DNA from: Thermoleophilia bacterium
Lineage (GTDB): Bacteria > Actinomycetota > Thermoleophilia > Miltoncostaeales > Miltoncostaeaceae
Direction of reading: 5' to 3'
NCBI GenBank assembly: GCA_017853415.1
Contig: JAFMJQ010000002.1
Coordinates: 1-59,900 of the forward strand
Length of the DNA: 59,900 nucleotides
Numbering within the stretch: position 1 is the stretch's first letter; each line of letters opens with the position of its first letter. A program made the position numbers and the translations under genes. Shown piece by piece: positions 37,087 to 45,615 of the stretch. The notes beneath the pieces are model-generated. The model did not search any database. It was not told the DNA's origin and saw nothing but the letters and a program-made list of their open reading frames with translations.

Positions 37087-37311
37087 CTACCAGGTGCGGG
37101 CGCGCTGCCTGGCCTCCGCCAGGTCGTCGTCGAACGCCTTCTCGGCCCGCACGCCCGCCCGGGCACCGTCCACCACGGCCTCTCGTGCGTCACGCACGAC
37201 GTCACGGCCCTCGCGCCTCAGGAGGTCGGGCCAGCGCATGGGGTTGCGCTCCTTCACGGTGAGCCAGGCGATGGCGCCCGCCACGAGTATCACCGGGGTG
37301 GGGATGCGCAT
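37087..37311 (-). CDS. Small membrane-anchored protein next to DUF948
   Basis: 74 residues. One N-terminal helix (TPVILVAGAIAWLTV) then a charged amphipathic stretch with many Arg, Glu and Ala (DLLRREGRDVVRDAREAVVD) predicted helical. Its ATG shares one base with the DUF948 stop (TGATG). The pairing of a DUF948 protein with a small charged membrane protein upstream of alaS recurs in gram-positive bacteria to my knowledge. Function unknown. Confidence 0.7.
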   Translation of the reverse strand: MRIPTPVILVAGAIAWLTVKERNPMRWPDLLRREGRDVVRDAREAVVDGARAGVRAEKAFDDDLAEARQRARTW

Positions 37312-37712
37312 CAGTAGGGGCTCTCGTGCCGCGGCGGATCGGACGGGCGGCCGGCGGCGCGGCGCGCCTTGAACGAGCGCAGGGCCTCGCTGGCCGACGC
37401 CGTCACGCCGCTCAGGGCGCGCGCCGGCGCGGTGACGGCCTTCGACACGGTGCTCGCGGCCTGCTCGGCGCTCTTCGTGGCGCTCACGGCCGTGGTCATG
37501 ATCTCGTCCACGTGGCCGAGCTGTGCGTTCACCTCGTCCACGGTCACCTGCACGCGGGTGAGGATCGGCACGGTCTCGTCGGTGATCTCCTCCACCGAGT
37601 TGTCGAGCTGCCCGAACAGCCCGCCCAGGCGGAAGAACAGGTAGAACAGACCCACCCCCACCAGGACCAGGAAGATGGCCAGCGCGAGGCTGGCGACGTC
37701 CGACCAACTCAT
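37311..37712 (-). CDS. DUF948 family membrane protein
   Basis: 133 residues. One N-terminal membrane helix (LALAIFLVLVGVGLFYLFFRL) followed by an extended helical region with SVEEITDETVPILTRVQVTVDEVN, the typical DUF948 pattern of a long amphipathic helix, and a flexible Pro/Arg-rich tail. The family is of unknown function and resembles general-stress membrane proteins. It lies one base after the end of mnmA and overlaps the following small gene by one base. Confidence 0.85.
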   Translation of the reverse strand: MSWSDVASLALAIFLVLVGVGLFYLFFRLGGLFGQLDNSVEEITDETVPILTRVQVTVDEVNAQLGHVDEIMTTAVSATKSAEQAASTVSKAVTAPARALSGVTASASEALRSFKARRAAGRPSDPPRHESPY

Positions 37713-39218
37713 TCAGTCCTCCGTGCCGTGCCCGGACCCCGCCCGGGCGATGGTTCCTGCGGCGACGAGGCGACCCTCGTCGTAGAGGGCCGCGGTCTGC
37801 CCCGGGGCTACGGCCTCGGCGGCATCCTCGAGCACCACCTCCCCGGTTCCGTCCCCCGTCACGCGGAGACGCCCCCGGAGGGGTCGCCCATGATGCCGGA
37901 TTCGCACGTCGAGTGCGCGATCGGGCACCTCGTGGGCGGTGAGGTCCTCGAGGGCGATCATCGTGCGCGCCAGCGACGGGCGGGGTCCCACCACCACCTC
38001 GTTGCGGTCGGCATCGGTGGCCAGCACGTACAGCGGCTCCCCGGCCGCCACGCCCAGCCCGCGGCGCTGGCCCACGGTGTACCGCCAGAATCCGTCATGC
38101 GTTCCCACCTCGCGGCCCCCCTCATCGACGATGCGGCCGGGCCGGGGGGTGAGCCCCGAGTAGCGCTCGAGGAAGGGCCCGTAGCCCCCCTCGCCCACGA
38201 AGCAGACGTCCTGGCTCTCCACGGCGTCGGCCGCGGGCAGGCCGCGGTCGGCGGCGATCGCACGCACCTCGTCCTTCGTGAGCTCGCCCAGCGGCAGGAT
38301 GACGCGCGCGAGCGTGTCCGGATCGAGTCGCGCGAGCATGTACGACTGGTCCTTCGCCGCATCGCGCGCCGCGCCCAGCACCGCGCGGGGGGGCGTGGTG
38401 CCCGCGCCGGGAACGACCTGCGGCAGCGCCGCCCCGCGGGCGTAGTGGCCGGTGGCCAGCCACCGGGCGCCCAGCAGCGCAGCGGCCTCGGACAGGATGC
38501 GGAACCGCACCTCGCCGTTGCACGTGATGCACGGGTTCGGGGTGAGCCCCTCCGCGTAGCCGCGCGCGAAGGCGTCCACCACCTCGCGGCGGAACCTCTC
38601 GGCGGCGTCGATTGTGAGGTGCGGGATGCCCAGCGCGGCGCAGGTCTCGCGGGCCAGGCGCACGGTCTCGGGGGCGCAGCACGAGCGTTCGGCGCGGGCG
38701 GCCACCGGGTCGTGCCACAGGCGCATGGTCACGCCCACCACGTCGAGCCCCTGCTCGGCAAGCAGCAGCGCCGCCACCGCGCTGTCCACCCCGCCGCTCA
38801 TGGCCACGGCCACGCGGTCGCCCTTCAGGGCGATGCCCGGCGCGCCCAGCCGCTCGCCATGCCAGGCCTCCAGCGCACCCGCCACGGCGTCGGCCACGAT
38901 CTCGGCGCCGTGGCGCCGCTCGGGGCCGAGGCCACCCAGGTCGCGGTCGATCGACGTGGCCGACACCCTCAGGGCGTCATCCATCGCCGCCCCGGCCAGC
39001 GCCGCGCAGGCCGCCGATGCCGCGGCCGTCGTGGCGCCACATCCACGCACGCGGAACCCCGCTTCGGCCACGCGCCCGGCCTCGACGACGATCTCGATCA
39101 CCGCGACGTCGCCGCACTCCTCGGCACCGGCCTCGCCGCGGGCATCGGGCGCGCGAAGTCCGCCGGCCCCGACGGGGGCGGCCAGATGGCGCATCACCTC
39201 AGGCGGATACGGCGGCAT
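37713..39218 (-). CDS. mnmA: MnmA tRNA 2-thiouridylase fused to IscU/NifU-like domain
   Basis: 501 residues versus about 360 for MnmA alone. Residues 1-120 resemble the IscU/NifU scaffold: YPPEVMRHLAAPVGAGGL opening, Cys35 in ECGDVAVIEI, Cys60 in RGCGATTAAAS, then GGLGPERRHGAEIVADAV, where the third scaffold cysteine is replaced by Gly104. Residues 132-501 are MnmA, which places sulfur on U34 of tRNA-Lys, Glu and Gln: PP-loop SGGVDS at 141-146, NPCITC with Cys230 and Cys233, and the second catalytic Cys339 in QDVCFVGEGGY. It may receive sulfur or carry an Fe-S cluster through the N-domain; this is inference. It heads a leftward transcript with DUF948 and alaS. Confidence 0.93.
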   Translation of the reverse strand: MPPYPPEVMRHLAAPVGAGGLRAPDARGEAGAEECGDVAVIEIVVEAGRVAEAGFRVRGCGATTAAASAACAALAGAAMDDALRVSATSIDRDLGGLGPERRHGAEIVADAVAGALEAWHGERLGAPGIALKGDRVAVAMSGGVDSAVAALLLAEQGLDVVGVTMRLWHDPVAARAERSCCAPETVRLARETCAALGIPHLTIDAAERFRREVVDAFARGYAEGLTPNPCITCNGEVRFRILSEAAALLGARWLATGHYARGAALPQVVPGAGTTPPRAVLGAARDAAKDQSYMLARLDPDTLARVILPLGELTKDEVRAIAADRGLPAADAVESQDVCFVGEGGYGPFLERYSGLTPRPGRIVDEGGREVGTHDGFWRYTVGQRRGLGVAAGEPLYVLATDADRNEVVVGPRPSLARTMIALEDLTAHEVPDRALDVRIRHHGRPLRGRLRVTGDGTGEVVLEDAAEAVAPGQTAALYDEGRLVAAGTIARAGSGHGTED

Positions 39219-39543
39219 GGCCTGACGGTAGCGCGGCGGCGAGGTTCCTCAGGAACCCTGCTCTTGAGTAAAACTTGAGGTAGCCCGAATGAAAACGCAA
39301 TATGGTTCTTACACCGAGGCCCCCGGATCCGATGCCCCGCTCCCCCGGGCGGGGCATCGACGGTCCTCCCCATGAGGGGAGTCGCCCCCCACCGTGCCGC
39401 TCCGGGGCGTGATCCGAACCTGTTTCACACAGGTCGGGCAACGGGCGGGACCTCGCATTGTGCGGCCCCGACTCCATCACCCTGGTCACGAAATACGGCT
39501 CGGAACTAAGTCCGGTCGCGCACACGGTCGGGATGAGCCAACC
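39219..39543. other. Structured intergenic gap, candidate non-coding RNA or leader
   Basis: 325 bp between aspS and mnmA without a convincing gene. It holds hairpins in a row: GGTTCC/GGAACC (39243-39257); an 11-bp stem 39330-39340 with 39349-39359 and loop TCCCCCGG; an arm 39360-39364 with 39391-39395 enclosing CTCCCC/GGGGAG (39366-39381) and a CCCCCC run (39385-39390); and CCGA-CCTG/CAGG-TCGG (39414-39437). An unusually AT-rich stretch, 39261-39310 (TTGAGT, TTGAGG, AATATGG), could hold a promoter on either strand. C-runs by hairpins recall the actinobacterial 6C RNA class, but I cannot confirm it. The 11-bp stem could instead be the aspS terminator. Confidence 0.45.
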
Positions 39544-41340
39544 CTAGACCCCGCCATTACCCGGCGCAACGGGTGCGGGCGGGGCGGTGCTCTTCACCGC
39601 GAGGTCCCTGAGCTGGGTGTCGTCCACCCCGGCCGGGGCCCCGGTGAGGGGATCGGCGCCCGTGGCGGTCTTGGGGAAGGCGATGACGTCGCGGATGGAC
39701 CTCTCGCCGGCCAGCAGCATGACCAGGCGATCGAGGCCCAGGGCGATGCCGCCGTGCGGCGGGGCCCCCAGGCGCAGGGCCCTGAGCAGGAACCCGAAGC
39801 GGTCCTCGGCCTCGTCCGCGTCGAGGCCGATGCATTCGAACACGGCCTTCTGCACGGCCTGGTCGTGGATACGGATGCTGCCCCCGCCGATCTCCAGGCC
39901 GTTCAGCACCACGTCGTAGGCCAGGCTGCGCACGCTGCCCGGGTCGGTGGCGATGAGGTCGACGTCGTCGGGGTGCGGCGCGGTGAACGGGTGGTGCAGG
40001 GCGTCCCAGCGGTTCTCGTCGGCGTTCCAGCCCACCAGCGGGAAGTCCTCCACCCACACCGGGGCCCACGTGCCCTCGGGGATGAGCCCCCAGCGCTCGG
40101 CGAACCGGCCGCGCAGGGTGCCCAGCACCTCGGATGCCACCTGCTCGTCGTCGGCCACCAGGGTGATGAGGTCGCCCGGGGCGGCGCCGAAGTCGGCGGC
40201 CAGGCCATCGAGGAACTTCGCCACCGGCGAGCGCAGCGTGCCGTCGTCCTGCACGATGGCCCACACCAGCCCCTTGGCACCGAGGGCCTGTGCCTCGGCC
40301 ATGAGCTCGTCGCCGTCCTTGCGCGACACGCCCTCGCCGGCGCCGGGCACCACGAGGCCGCGCACCACGCCGCCGCCGTCCACCACGCCCCTGAACACGG
40401 CGAAGTCGGTGCGCCCCGCGGCATCGGTCCAGTCCTGGATCTCCATGCCGAACCGCAGGTCGGGCCGATCGGTGCCGAATCGGCGCATGGCCTCGGCGTA
40501 CGCCATGCGCGGGAACGGCGTGGGGATGTCGATGCCCGCCTCGGCGAAGCAGGCCAGCAGCACCTGCTCGGTGAGGTCCTCGATGTCGGCCGGCTCCACG
40601 AACGAGGCCTCGACGTCGAGCTGGGTGAACTCGGGCTGGCGATCGGCGCGAAGGTCCTCGTCACGGAAGCAGCGGGCGATCTGGTAGTAGCGCTCGAGGC
40701 CGCCCACCATGAGCAGCTGCTTGAACAGCTGCGGGCTCTGGGGCAGCGCGTACCACTCGCCCTGGCTCAGGCGCGAGGGCACCAGGAAGTCGCGCGCGCC
40801 CTCGGGGGTTGACCGGGTGAGCACGGGGGTCTCCACCTCGAGGAACCCCTCGTCATCGAGCACGCGTCGCATGGCGCGCACCACCCGGGCGCGAAGCTCG
40901 AGCGCGGCCAGGCGCCGCGGGCGGCGCATGTCGATGTAGCGGTAGGTGAGGCGGAGTTCCTCGGACGGCTCGGTGCTCTCGTCCTCCACCGAGAACGGCA
41001 CGGGCTCGGTCTCGGCCAGCCGCTCGATGGCCGACACCGCGAGCTCCACCTCGCCGGTGGGGATACGCGGGTTGATGGTCTCGTCGGTGCGGCGCACCAC
41101 CTGGCCATCGACGCAGATGACGTCCTCGAGGTGCAGCCGCTCCGCGGCGGCGTGCGCATCGGGCGCCTGCTCGGGGTGGAACACCAGCTGGAGGATCCCG
41201 CTGCGGTCACGCAGGTCGATGAAGATCACCCCGCCGTGGTCGCGGCGGCGGTGCACCCACCCGGATACCCGCACGGTGTCGCCCACCGCCTGCGCGGCAT
41301 CCACGGCGGCGTGCGAGCGGTAGCGCCCCGCGCCGATCAC
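39544..41340 (-). CDS. aspS: Aspartyl-tRNA synthetase
   Basis: Class IIb synthetase of 598 residues with GTG start at 41340. N-terminal OB anticodon-binding domain (VRVSGWVHRRRDHGGVIFID, DRSGILQLVF), motif 2 region ARCFRDEDLRADRQPEFTQLD, the bacterial GAD insertion (about 300-420), and motif 3 GGIALGLDRLVMLLAGERSIRD. Whether it is discriminating (Asp only) or also charges tRNA-Asn was not resolved. The start overlaps the hisS stop by four bases (GTGA), so hisS and aspS form one operon. Confidence 0.98.
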   Translation of the reverse strand: MIGAGRYRSHAAVDAAQAVGDTVRVSGWVHRRRDHGGVIFIDLRDRSGILQLVFHPEQAPDAHAAAERLHLEDVICVDGQVVRRTDETINPRIPTGEVELAVSAIERLAETEPVPFSVEDESTEPSEELRLTYRYIDMRRPRRLAALELRARVVRAMRRVLDDEGFLEVETPVLTRSTPEGARDFLVPSRLSQGEWYALPQSPQLFKQLLMVGGLERYYQIARCFRDEDLRADRQPEFTQLDVEASFVEPADIEDLTEQVLLACFAEAGIDIPTPFPRMAYAEAMRRFGTDRPDLRFGMEIQDWTDAAGRTDFAVFRGVVDGGGVVRGLVVPGAGEGVSRKDGDELMAEAQALGAKGLVWAIVQDDGTLRSPVAKFLDGLAADFGAAPGDLITLVADDEQVASEVLGTLRGRFAERWGLIPEGTWAPVWVEDFPLVGWNADENRWDALHHPFTAPHPDDVDLIATDPGSVRSLAYDVVLNGLEIGGGSIRIHDQAVQKAVFECIGLDADEAEDRFGFLLRALRLGAPPHGGIALGLDRLVMLLAGERSIRDVIAFPKTATGADPLTGAPAGVDDTQLRDLAVKSTAPPAPVAPGNGGV

Positions 41341-42596
41341 GCCGCGCCCCCATCGGCCACCACGTTGCGGGCGATGTCCTCCACCGGTACCTCCACCTGG
41401 TCTCCCGTCTGCATGTCCCTGATGGTCGCACGCCCCTCCGCGTGCTCGCGCGGACCCACGATCACCACCGTGCGGGCGCCGAGGCCCGAGGCGTGGCGCA
41501 TCATCGCCTTGAGGCCCTTGCCGGACGGTCCGGCCTCCACGCGCACGCCCGACCGTCGCAGGTCGCGCAGCACGGGCATGAGCGCCAGGCGGATGTCGGC
41601 GTCGGGCACCGCCAGGTAGACGTCCACCACCGGCGCGTCGGCCGCCGCCTCGCCCAGCGCGAGCGTGATGCGCTCGACGCCCGTGCCGAACCCCACGCCC
41701 GGCACCTCGGGGCCGCCGAGCGACGCCACGAGGCCGTCGTAGCGCCCGCCGCCGCCGATGCCGCTCTGGGCACCGAGCCGGTCGCAGGTGAACTCGAACA
41801 CCGTGCGCGTGTAGTAATCGAGCCCGCGCACCAGCGAGGGGTCCTCCTCGAAGGGGATCCCCATGAGCCGCAGTGCCTCGAGCACGCGATCGTGGTGGTC
41901 GCGGGCCGCGTCGCCCAGGTTGTCCACCAGCAGCGGCGCGCCGGCCATGGCCCGCTGCACGGCCTCGTCCTTCATGTCGAAGAGGCGCAGCGGGTTCTCG
42001 TCCATGCGCTCGCGGGCATCGCGTGGCAGCGAGTCGGCGTGCGGCCGAAGGTGCGCGAGCAGCTTCTCGCGGTAGGCGCCGCGCCCGTCGGGGTCACCCA
42101 TGCTCGAGATGCGCAGCCGCACCTCGGGCACCTCGAGGCGCGCGTAGATCTCGGCCAGCAGGGCGATCATCTCGGCGTCGAGCAGCGGGTCGTCGCTGCC
42201 GAAGGCCTCGGCCCCCACCTGCCAGTGCTCGCGGAACCTGCCGCTCTGCGGTGCCTCGTAGCGGAACATCGGGGCCATGTACCAGAGCTTCACGGGCTGC
42301 GGCAGCTTGTGCATGCCGTGCTCCACATACGCCCGTGCCACCGGCGCCGTGCCCTCGGGCCGCAGGGTCATGCTGCGCCCGCCGCGGTCGTCGAAGGTGT
42401 ACATCTCCTTGCGCACGATGTCGGTGGCCGTGCCCACCCCCCGCACGAAGACCTCGGTCTCCTCGAACGTGGGCGTGACGATGCGGCCGAAGCCATTCGC
42501 CGCCATCACGTCGGCGGCCACGGCCTCCACGCGGGCGCGCACCCGCCCCTCGGCGGGAAGCACATCACGGGTGCCCTTGGGGGCACGGGGGGCCAT
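41337..42596 (-). CDS. hisS: Histidyl-tRNA synthetase
   Basis: Class II synthetase, 419 residues. Opens with APKGTRDVLPAE; motif 2 LRPEGTAPVARAYVEHG; LWYMAPMFRYEAPQSGRFRE; histidine motifs GLDYYTRTVFEF and GGGGRYDGL; motif 3 GVGFGTGVERI; C-terminal anticodon-binding domain. Coupled to aspS by a four-base overlap and preceded by a small membrane-protein gene three bases upstream. Confidence 0.98.
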   Translation of the reverse strand: MAPRAPKGTRDVLPAEGRVRARVEAVAADVMAANGFGRIVTPTFEETEVFVRGVGTATDIVRKEMYTFDDRGGRSMTLRPEGTAPVARAYVEHGMHKLPQPVKLWYMAPMFRYEAPQSGRFREHWQVGAEAFGSDDPLLDAEMIALLAEIYARLEVPEVRLRISSMGDPDGRGAYREKLLAHLRPHADSLPRDARERMDENPLRLFDMKDEAVQRAMAGAPLLVDNLGDAARDHHDRVLEALRLMGIPFEEDPSLVRGLDYYTRTVFEFTCDRLGAQSGIGGGGRYDGLVASLGGPEVPGVGFGTGVERITLALGEAAADAPVVDVYLAVPDADIRLALMPVLRDLRRSGVRVEAGPSGKGLKAMMRHASGLGARTVVIVGPREHAEGRATIRDMQTGDQVEVPVEDIARNVVADGGAA

Positions 42597-42599
42597 GGG

Positions 42600-42881
42600 C
42601 TAGCGCCCGCCCGTCTGCTTCTGCCACCGGCGCACGGCCATGCGGTGTGCGACGCGGTCGAGCAGCATGCCCAGCGGGATCATGATGATGCCCATGACGA
42701 TGGCGAAGCCCGCGGCCACCTGGGGGCTGTCGCCGTTGATGAAGTAGAGGAACAGGTAGAAGATCGCCGCGGCAAGGCCGGCGCGGATGAGCACGCTCCT
42801 GATGCCCGCCCGCTTCGGGGCGCCCTTGGGCAGGCCATCCTTGCGGCCGGCGGCCGGCTCGCCATCCTCCTGGGCCTGCAC
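42600..42881 (-). CDS. Small membrane protein between ftcD and hisS
   Basis: 93 residues from the GTG at 42881: a charged N-terminus, two membrane helices (AGLAAAIFYLFLYFI and VAAGFAIVMGIIMIPLGML) and a basic end. Upstream the same frame stays open for 25 codons to the ftcD stop, encoding a basic Pro/Arg/Lys stretch (APKRRRRPKAGPPPV) that looks like true protein but has no ATG, GTG or TTG. The real start may therefore be non-standard (an ATC stands there), or the stretch is coincidence. Family not recognised. Three bases separate it from hisS. Confidence 0.7.
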   Translation of the reverse strand: MQAQEDGEPAAGRKDGLPKGAPKRAGIRSVLIRAGLAAAIFYLFLYFINGDSPQVAAGFAIVMGIIMIPLGMLLDRVAHRMAVRRWQKQTGGR

Positions 42882-42956
42882 CTTGGCCTCGTGCCGCGGG
42901 TTCTTGACCGGCGGGGGACCGGCCTTCGGCCGGCGGCGACGCTTGGGGGCGATCTC

Positions 42957-43874
42957 TCAGTCCTCCGTTGTCTCGATGATCTTCCCGGGTGGCAGCGCCG
43001 GCAGTCCCAGGGCGTCCGGGGACGCACCGGCGAGGGCGGCACGGGGCAGCATGCCCACGAGCTCGGAGTCCCCTGCGACGAGGCCCCGCGCGGCGGCCTC
43101 CCGCCGCACCCTCTCGACCACCGCGAGCAGCGGCGTGCGGCGGTAATCCTCCACGTTCATGGACACCTGCGCAAGCCCCGTCCGCGGGCACATGAGCCCG
43201 AGGGCACGCACCGACGCCAGGCCGCCACCCTCGCCGCCCTCCCTCACCGCGGCCGCCACGGCACGGGCGTCGTCGAGCGTGGCGCCGGGCAGCCACACGT
43301 TCCAGGCCACCAGCGGCTCGCGCGCGCCCACCAGCACCACCCCCGCCGAGGGGTGTGGCGCGGGGGGTCCGGCATCGGCCGCCACCTCTCCGGCGTTCAT
43401 GCGGGCCGCGAGGCCGGTGAGCCCGCCGGCGCGCAGGTGCGCCGGACGCTCGCGCCCCTCTCCCGCCGCCAGCCCGTAGAGCAGGCACGGCACCCCCACC
43501 TCGGCGCCGATGCGCGCGGCGGCGGCGCGGGCGGCGGCCACGGCGTTCGGAATCGCCGATGGGCGCAACGCCACGAACGGCAGCACGTCGAGGGCGCCCA
43601 CGAATGGGTGCACGCCATGGTGCTCGCGCAGGTCGAGCAGGTCGCGGGCGGCGGCCGCCAGCGCGACCCCCGAGCCCACCAGGGCGTCGGCAGCGCCCGC
43701 CAGCGTGATGACGGTCCTGTGGTGATCGGCATCGGAGTGGACATCCAGCACTGTGACCCCGCTCACCTCCGCGGCGCGCACCAGCCGCGCGATGCGGTCG
43801 GGGTCCCTGCCCTCACTACAGTTGGGCACCGCGAGAAGGCCGCTATCCGACCGATGGGATCCGCCTCTGCGCAC
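42957..43874 (-). CDS. Glutamate formiminotransferase-type protein (FTCD N-terminal domain)
   Basis: About 305 residues from a GTG at 43874. Formiminotransferase features: LLAVPNCSEGRDPDRIARLV at the start, DVHSDADHHRTVITLAG, GVHPFVGALDVLPFVAL (usually HPRxGAxDVxP; the Arg is Phe here), PCLLYGLA, and LAQVSMNVEDYRRTPLLAVV near the end. The family moves a formimino or formyl group between glutamate and tetrahydrofolate. No cyclodeaminase domain or hut genes are nearby. Start uncertain: a GTG at 43829 would cut off the first beta-strand. The N-terminus overlaps the possible 5' end of the divergent ABC exporter. Confidence 0.85.
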   Translation of the reverse strand: MRRGGSHRSDSGLLAVPNCSEGRDPDRIARLVRAAEVSGVTVLDVHSDADHHRTVITLAGAADALVGSGVALAAAARDLLDLREHHGVHPFVGALDVLPFVALRPSAIPNAVAAARAAAARIGAEVGVPCLLYGLAAGEGRERPAHLRAGGLTGLAARMNAGEVAADAGPPAPHPSAGVVLVGAREPLVAWNVWLPGATLDDARAVAAAVREGGEGGGLASVRALGLMCPRTGLAQVSMNVEDYRRTPLLAVVERVRREAAARGLVAGDSELVGMLPRAALAGASPDALGLPALPPGKIIETTED

Positions 43875-45615
43875 GCTTCTCAGGCTGCTCACATTTCTCC
43901 GGCCATACAAGTGGTCGGTCGCCGTCACGGCCTTCTCGGCCCTGGCGTTGATGGCCTGCACGATCACCCTGCCATACCTCACGCGGCGGGTGATCGACGA
44001 CGTCCTGAACGGCCAGCAGCAGGACGCCCTGCTGCCCCTGGTGATCATCGTGATCGTGGTCGGGGTGATCAGGGCCTTCTTCGCCGTGATCCGCCGCATC
44101 CTCGCCGGCCACGTGAGCCTCGGGGTGGAGTTCGACCTTCGCGACAGGGTGTTCGCCCAGCTGCAACGGCTCTCGTTCGGGTACTTCGACCGCATGCCCG
44201 TGGGCCAGCTGATGTCGCGTGCCACCAGCGACCTGCAGACCGTGCGGTTCTTCCTGGGCTACGGCCTGATCTTCCTCTTCATGCACGCGTTCACGCTGGT
44301 GTTCGTGACGGTGGTGCTGCTGTTCATCAACGTGCCGCTCACGCTGCTCGCCCTGCTGATGGGCCCGGCTCTCGTGCTGGTGGCCGCGCGTGCCAGCCGC
44401 CGGTCGCACCCCGTGCTGGTGGACGTGCAGCAGAAGGTGGCCGACGTCACGCAGATGGCCGAGGAGAGCCTGGCGGGAATCCGCGTGGTGAAGGCGTTCG
44501 GGCAGGAGGGCGCCCAGGGCGAGCGCTTCGGCCTGCGCGCGCAGGAGGCCTTCTCGCGCAGCATGGACGCGGCCCGCCTGCAGAGCTTCTACCAGTCGCT
44601 GATGGGCTTCCTGCCGGTGCTGGGGGTTGCCGTGGTCATCGCCGTGGGCGGCGTGATGACCATCAACGGGGTGCTCACGCTCGGTGAGTTCGTGCAGTTC
44701 TACCTGTACCTGGCCATCCTCACGTTCCCCTTCCGGTCGATCGGGATGCTCATCGGAAGCGCCCAGCGCGCGGCGGCCAGCGGCCAGCGGGTGTTCGAGA
44801 TCCTCGACACCGAGCCCCAGGTGCCCGAGCCCGCGCACCCGGTGCCGCTCCCCGCGGGCGGTGGCCACGTGCGCCTCGAGGGCGTGACCTTCGGGTACGA
44901 GCCCGACCAGCCGGTGCTGCGCGACCTCGACCTGGACATCCCGGCCGGCCGCACGCTGGCCATCATCGGCCCCACCGGCTCGGGCAAGAGCACCATCACG
45001 CAGCTGATCCCGCGCTTCTACGACCCGCAGGCCGGTCGCGTGCTGGTGGACGGCGCGGACGTGCGCGATGTGGCGCTCGACGACATCCGCCGGGCGGTCG
45101 GCATGGTGACCCAGGACCCGTTCCTGTTCTCGGACACCGTGCGCGCCAACATCGCATTCGGCCGCCCCGAGGCCACCGACGAGGAGGTCGAGGCCGCCGC
45201 CCGCATGGCGCAGGCCGACACGTTCATCCGTGCACTGCCCGAGGGGTACGACACGGTGGTGGGCGAGCGCGGCTTCACCCTCTCGGGAGGCCAGCGCCAG
45301 CGCGTGGCGATCGCCCGGGCGATCCTCGTGGACCCGCGCATCCTGGTGCTCGACGAGGCCACCGCGTCGGTGGACGCCTCCACCGAGCGCGAGATCTCGC
45401 GCGCCCTGGCCACGGTGATGGACGGCCGCACCACGCTCATCATCGCCCACCGCCTCTCGACCATCAGCCTGGCCGACGAGATCGTGCTCATCGACGATGG
45501 CCGGGTGGCCGCGCGCGGCGAGCACGACCACCTGTACGCCACCAGCCCGCTCTACCGCGAGATCCACGACCAGGGCCTGGCGCGCCCTGATGAGCTCGTG
45601 GCGAGGGAGGGCTGA
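43822..45615 (+). CDS. ABC exporter half-transporter, first of a pair
   Basis: Up to 597 residues. Six membrane helices (from about residue 30, PYKWSVAVTAFSALALM) are followed by a nucleotide-binding domain with Walker A GPTGSGKST, Q-loop TQDPFLFSDTV, signature LSGGQRQR, Walker B ILVLDEATASVD with the catalytic Glu, and H-loop AHRLST. The start is unclear: TTG at 43822, or CTG at 43867 giving the more usual LRTLLRLLTFLRPY opening. Its stop shares one base with the start of the second exporter gene (TGATG), so the two probably form a heterodimeric multidrug- or lipid-type exporter. Substrate unknown. Confidence 0.92.
   Translation: MGTARRPLSDRWDPPLRTLLRLLTFLRPYKWSVAVTAFSALALMACTITLPYLTRRVIDDVLNGQQQDALLPLVIIVIVVGVIRAFFAVIRRILAGHVSLGVEFDLRDRVFAQLQRLSFGYFDRMPVGQLMSRATSDLQTVRFFLGYGLIFLFMHAFTLVFVTVVLLFINVPLTLLALLMGPALVLVAARASRRSHPVLVDVQQKVADVTQMAEESLAGIRVVKAFGQEGAQGERFGLRAQEAFSRSMDAARLQSFYQSLMGFLPVLGVAVVIAVGGVMTINGVLTLGEFVQFYLYLAILTFPFRSIGMLIGSAQRAAASGQRVFEILDTEPQVPEPAHPVPLPAGGGHVRLEGVTFGYEPDQPVLRDLDLDIPAGRTLAIIGPTGSGKSTITQLIPRFYDPQAGRVLVDGADVRDVALDDIRRAVGMVTQDPFLFSDTVRANIAFGRPEATDEEVEAAARMAQADTFIRALPEGYDTVVGERGFTLSGGQRQRVAIARAILVDPRILVLDEATASVDASTEREISRALATVMDGRTTLIIAHRLSTISLADEIVLIDDGRVAARGEHDHLYATSPLYREIHDQGLARPDELVAREG

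Noticed and set aside
39199-39525. 108-codon minus-strand ORF across the aspS-mnmA gap
   Set aside because: It overlaps the start of mnmA, has no ribosome site and lacks protein-like composition; the hairpins explain the region better.
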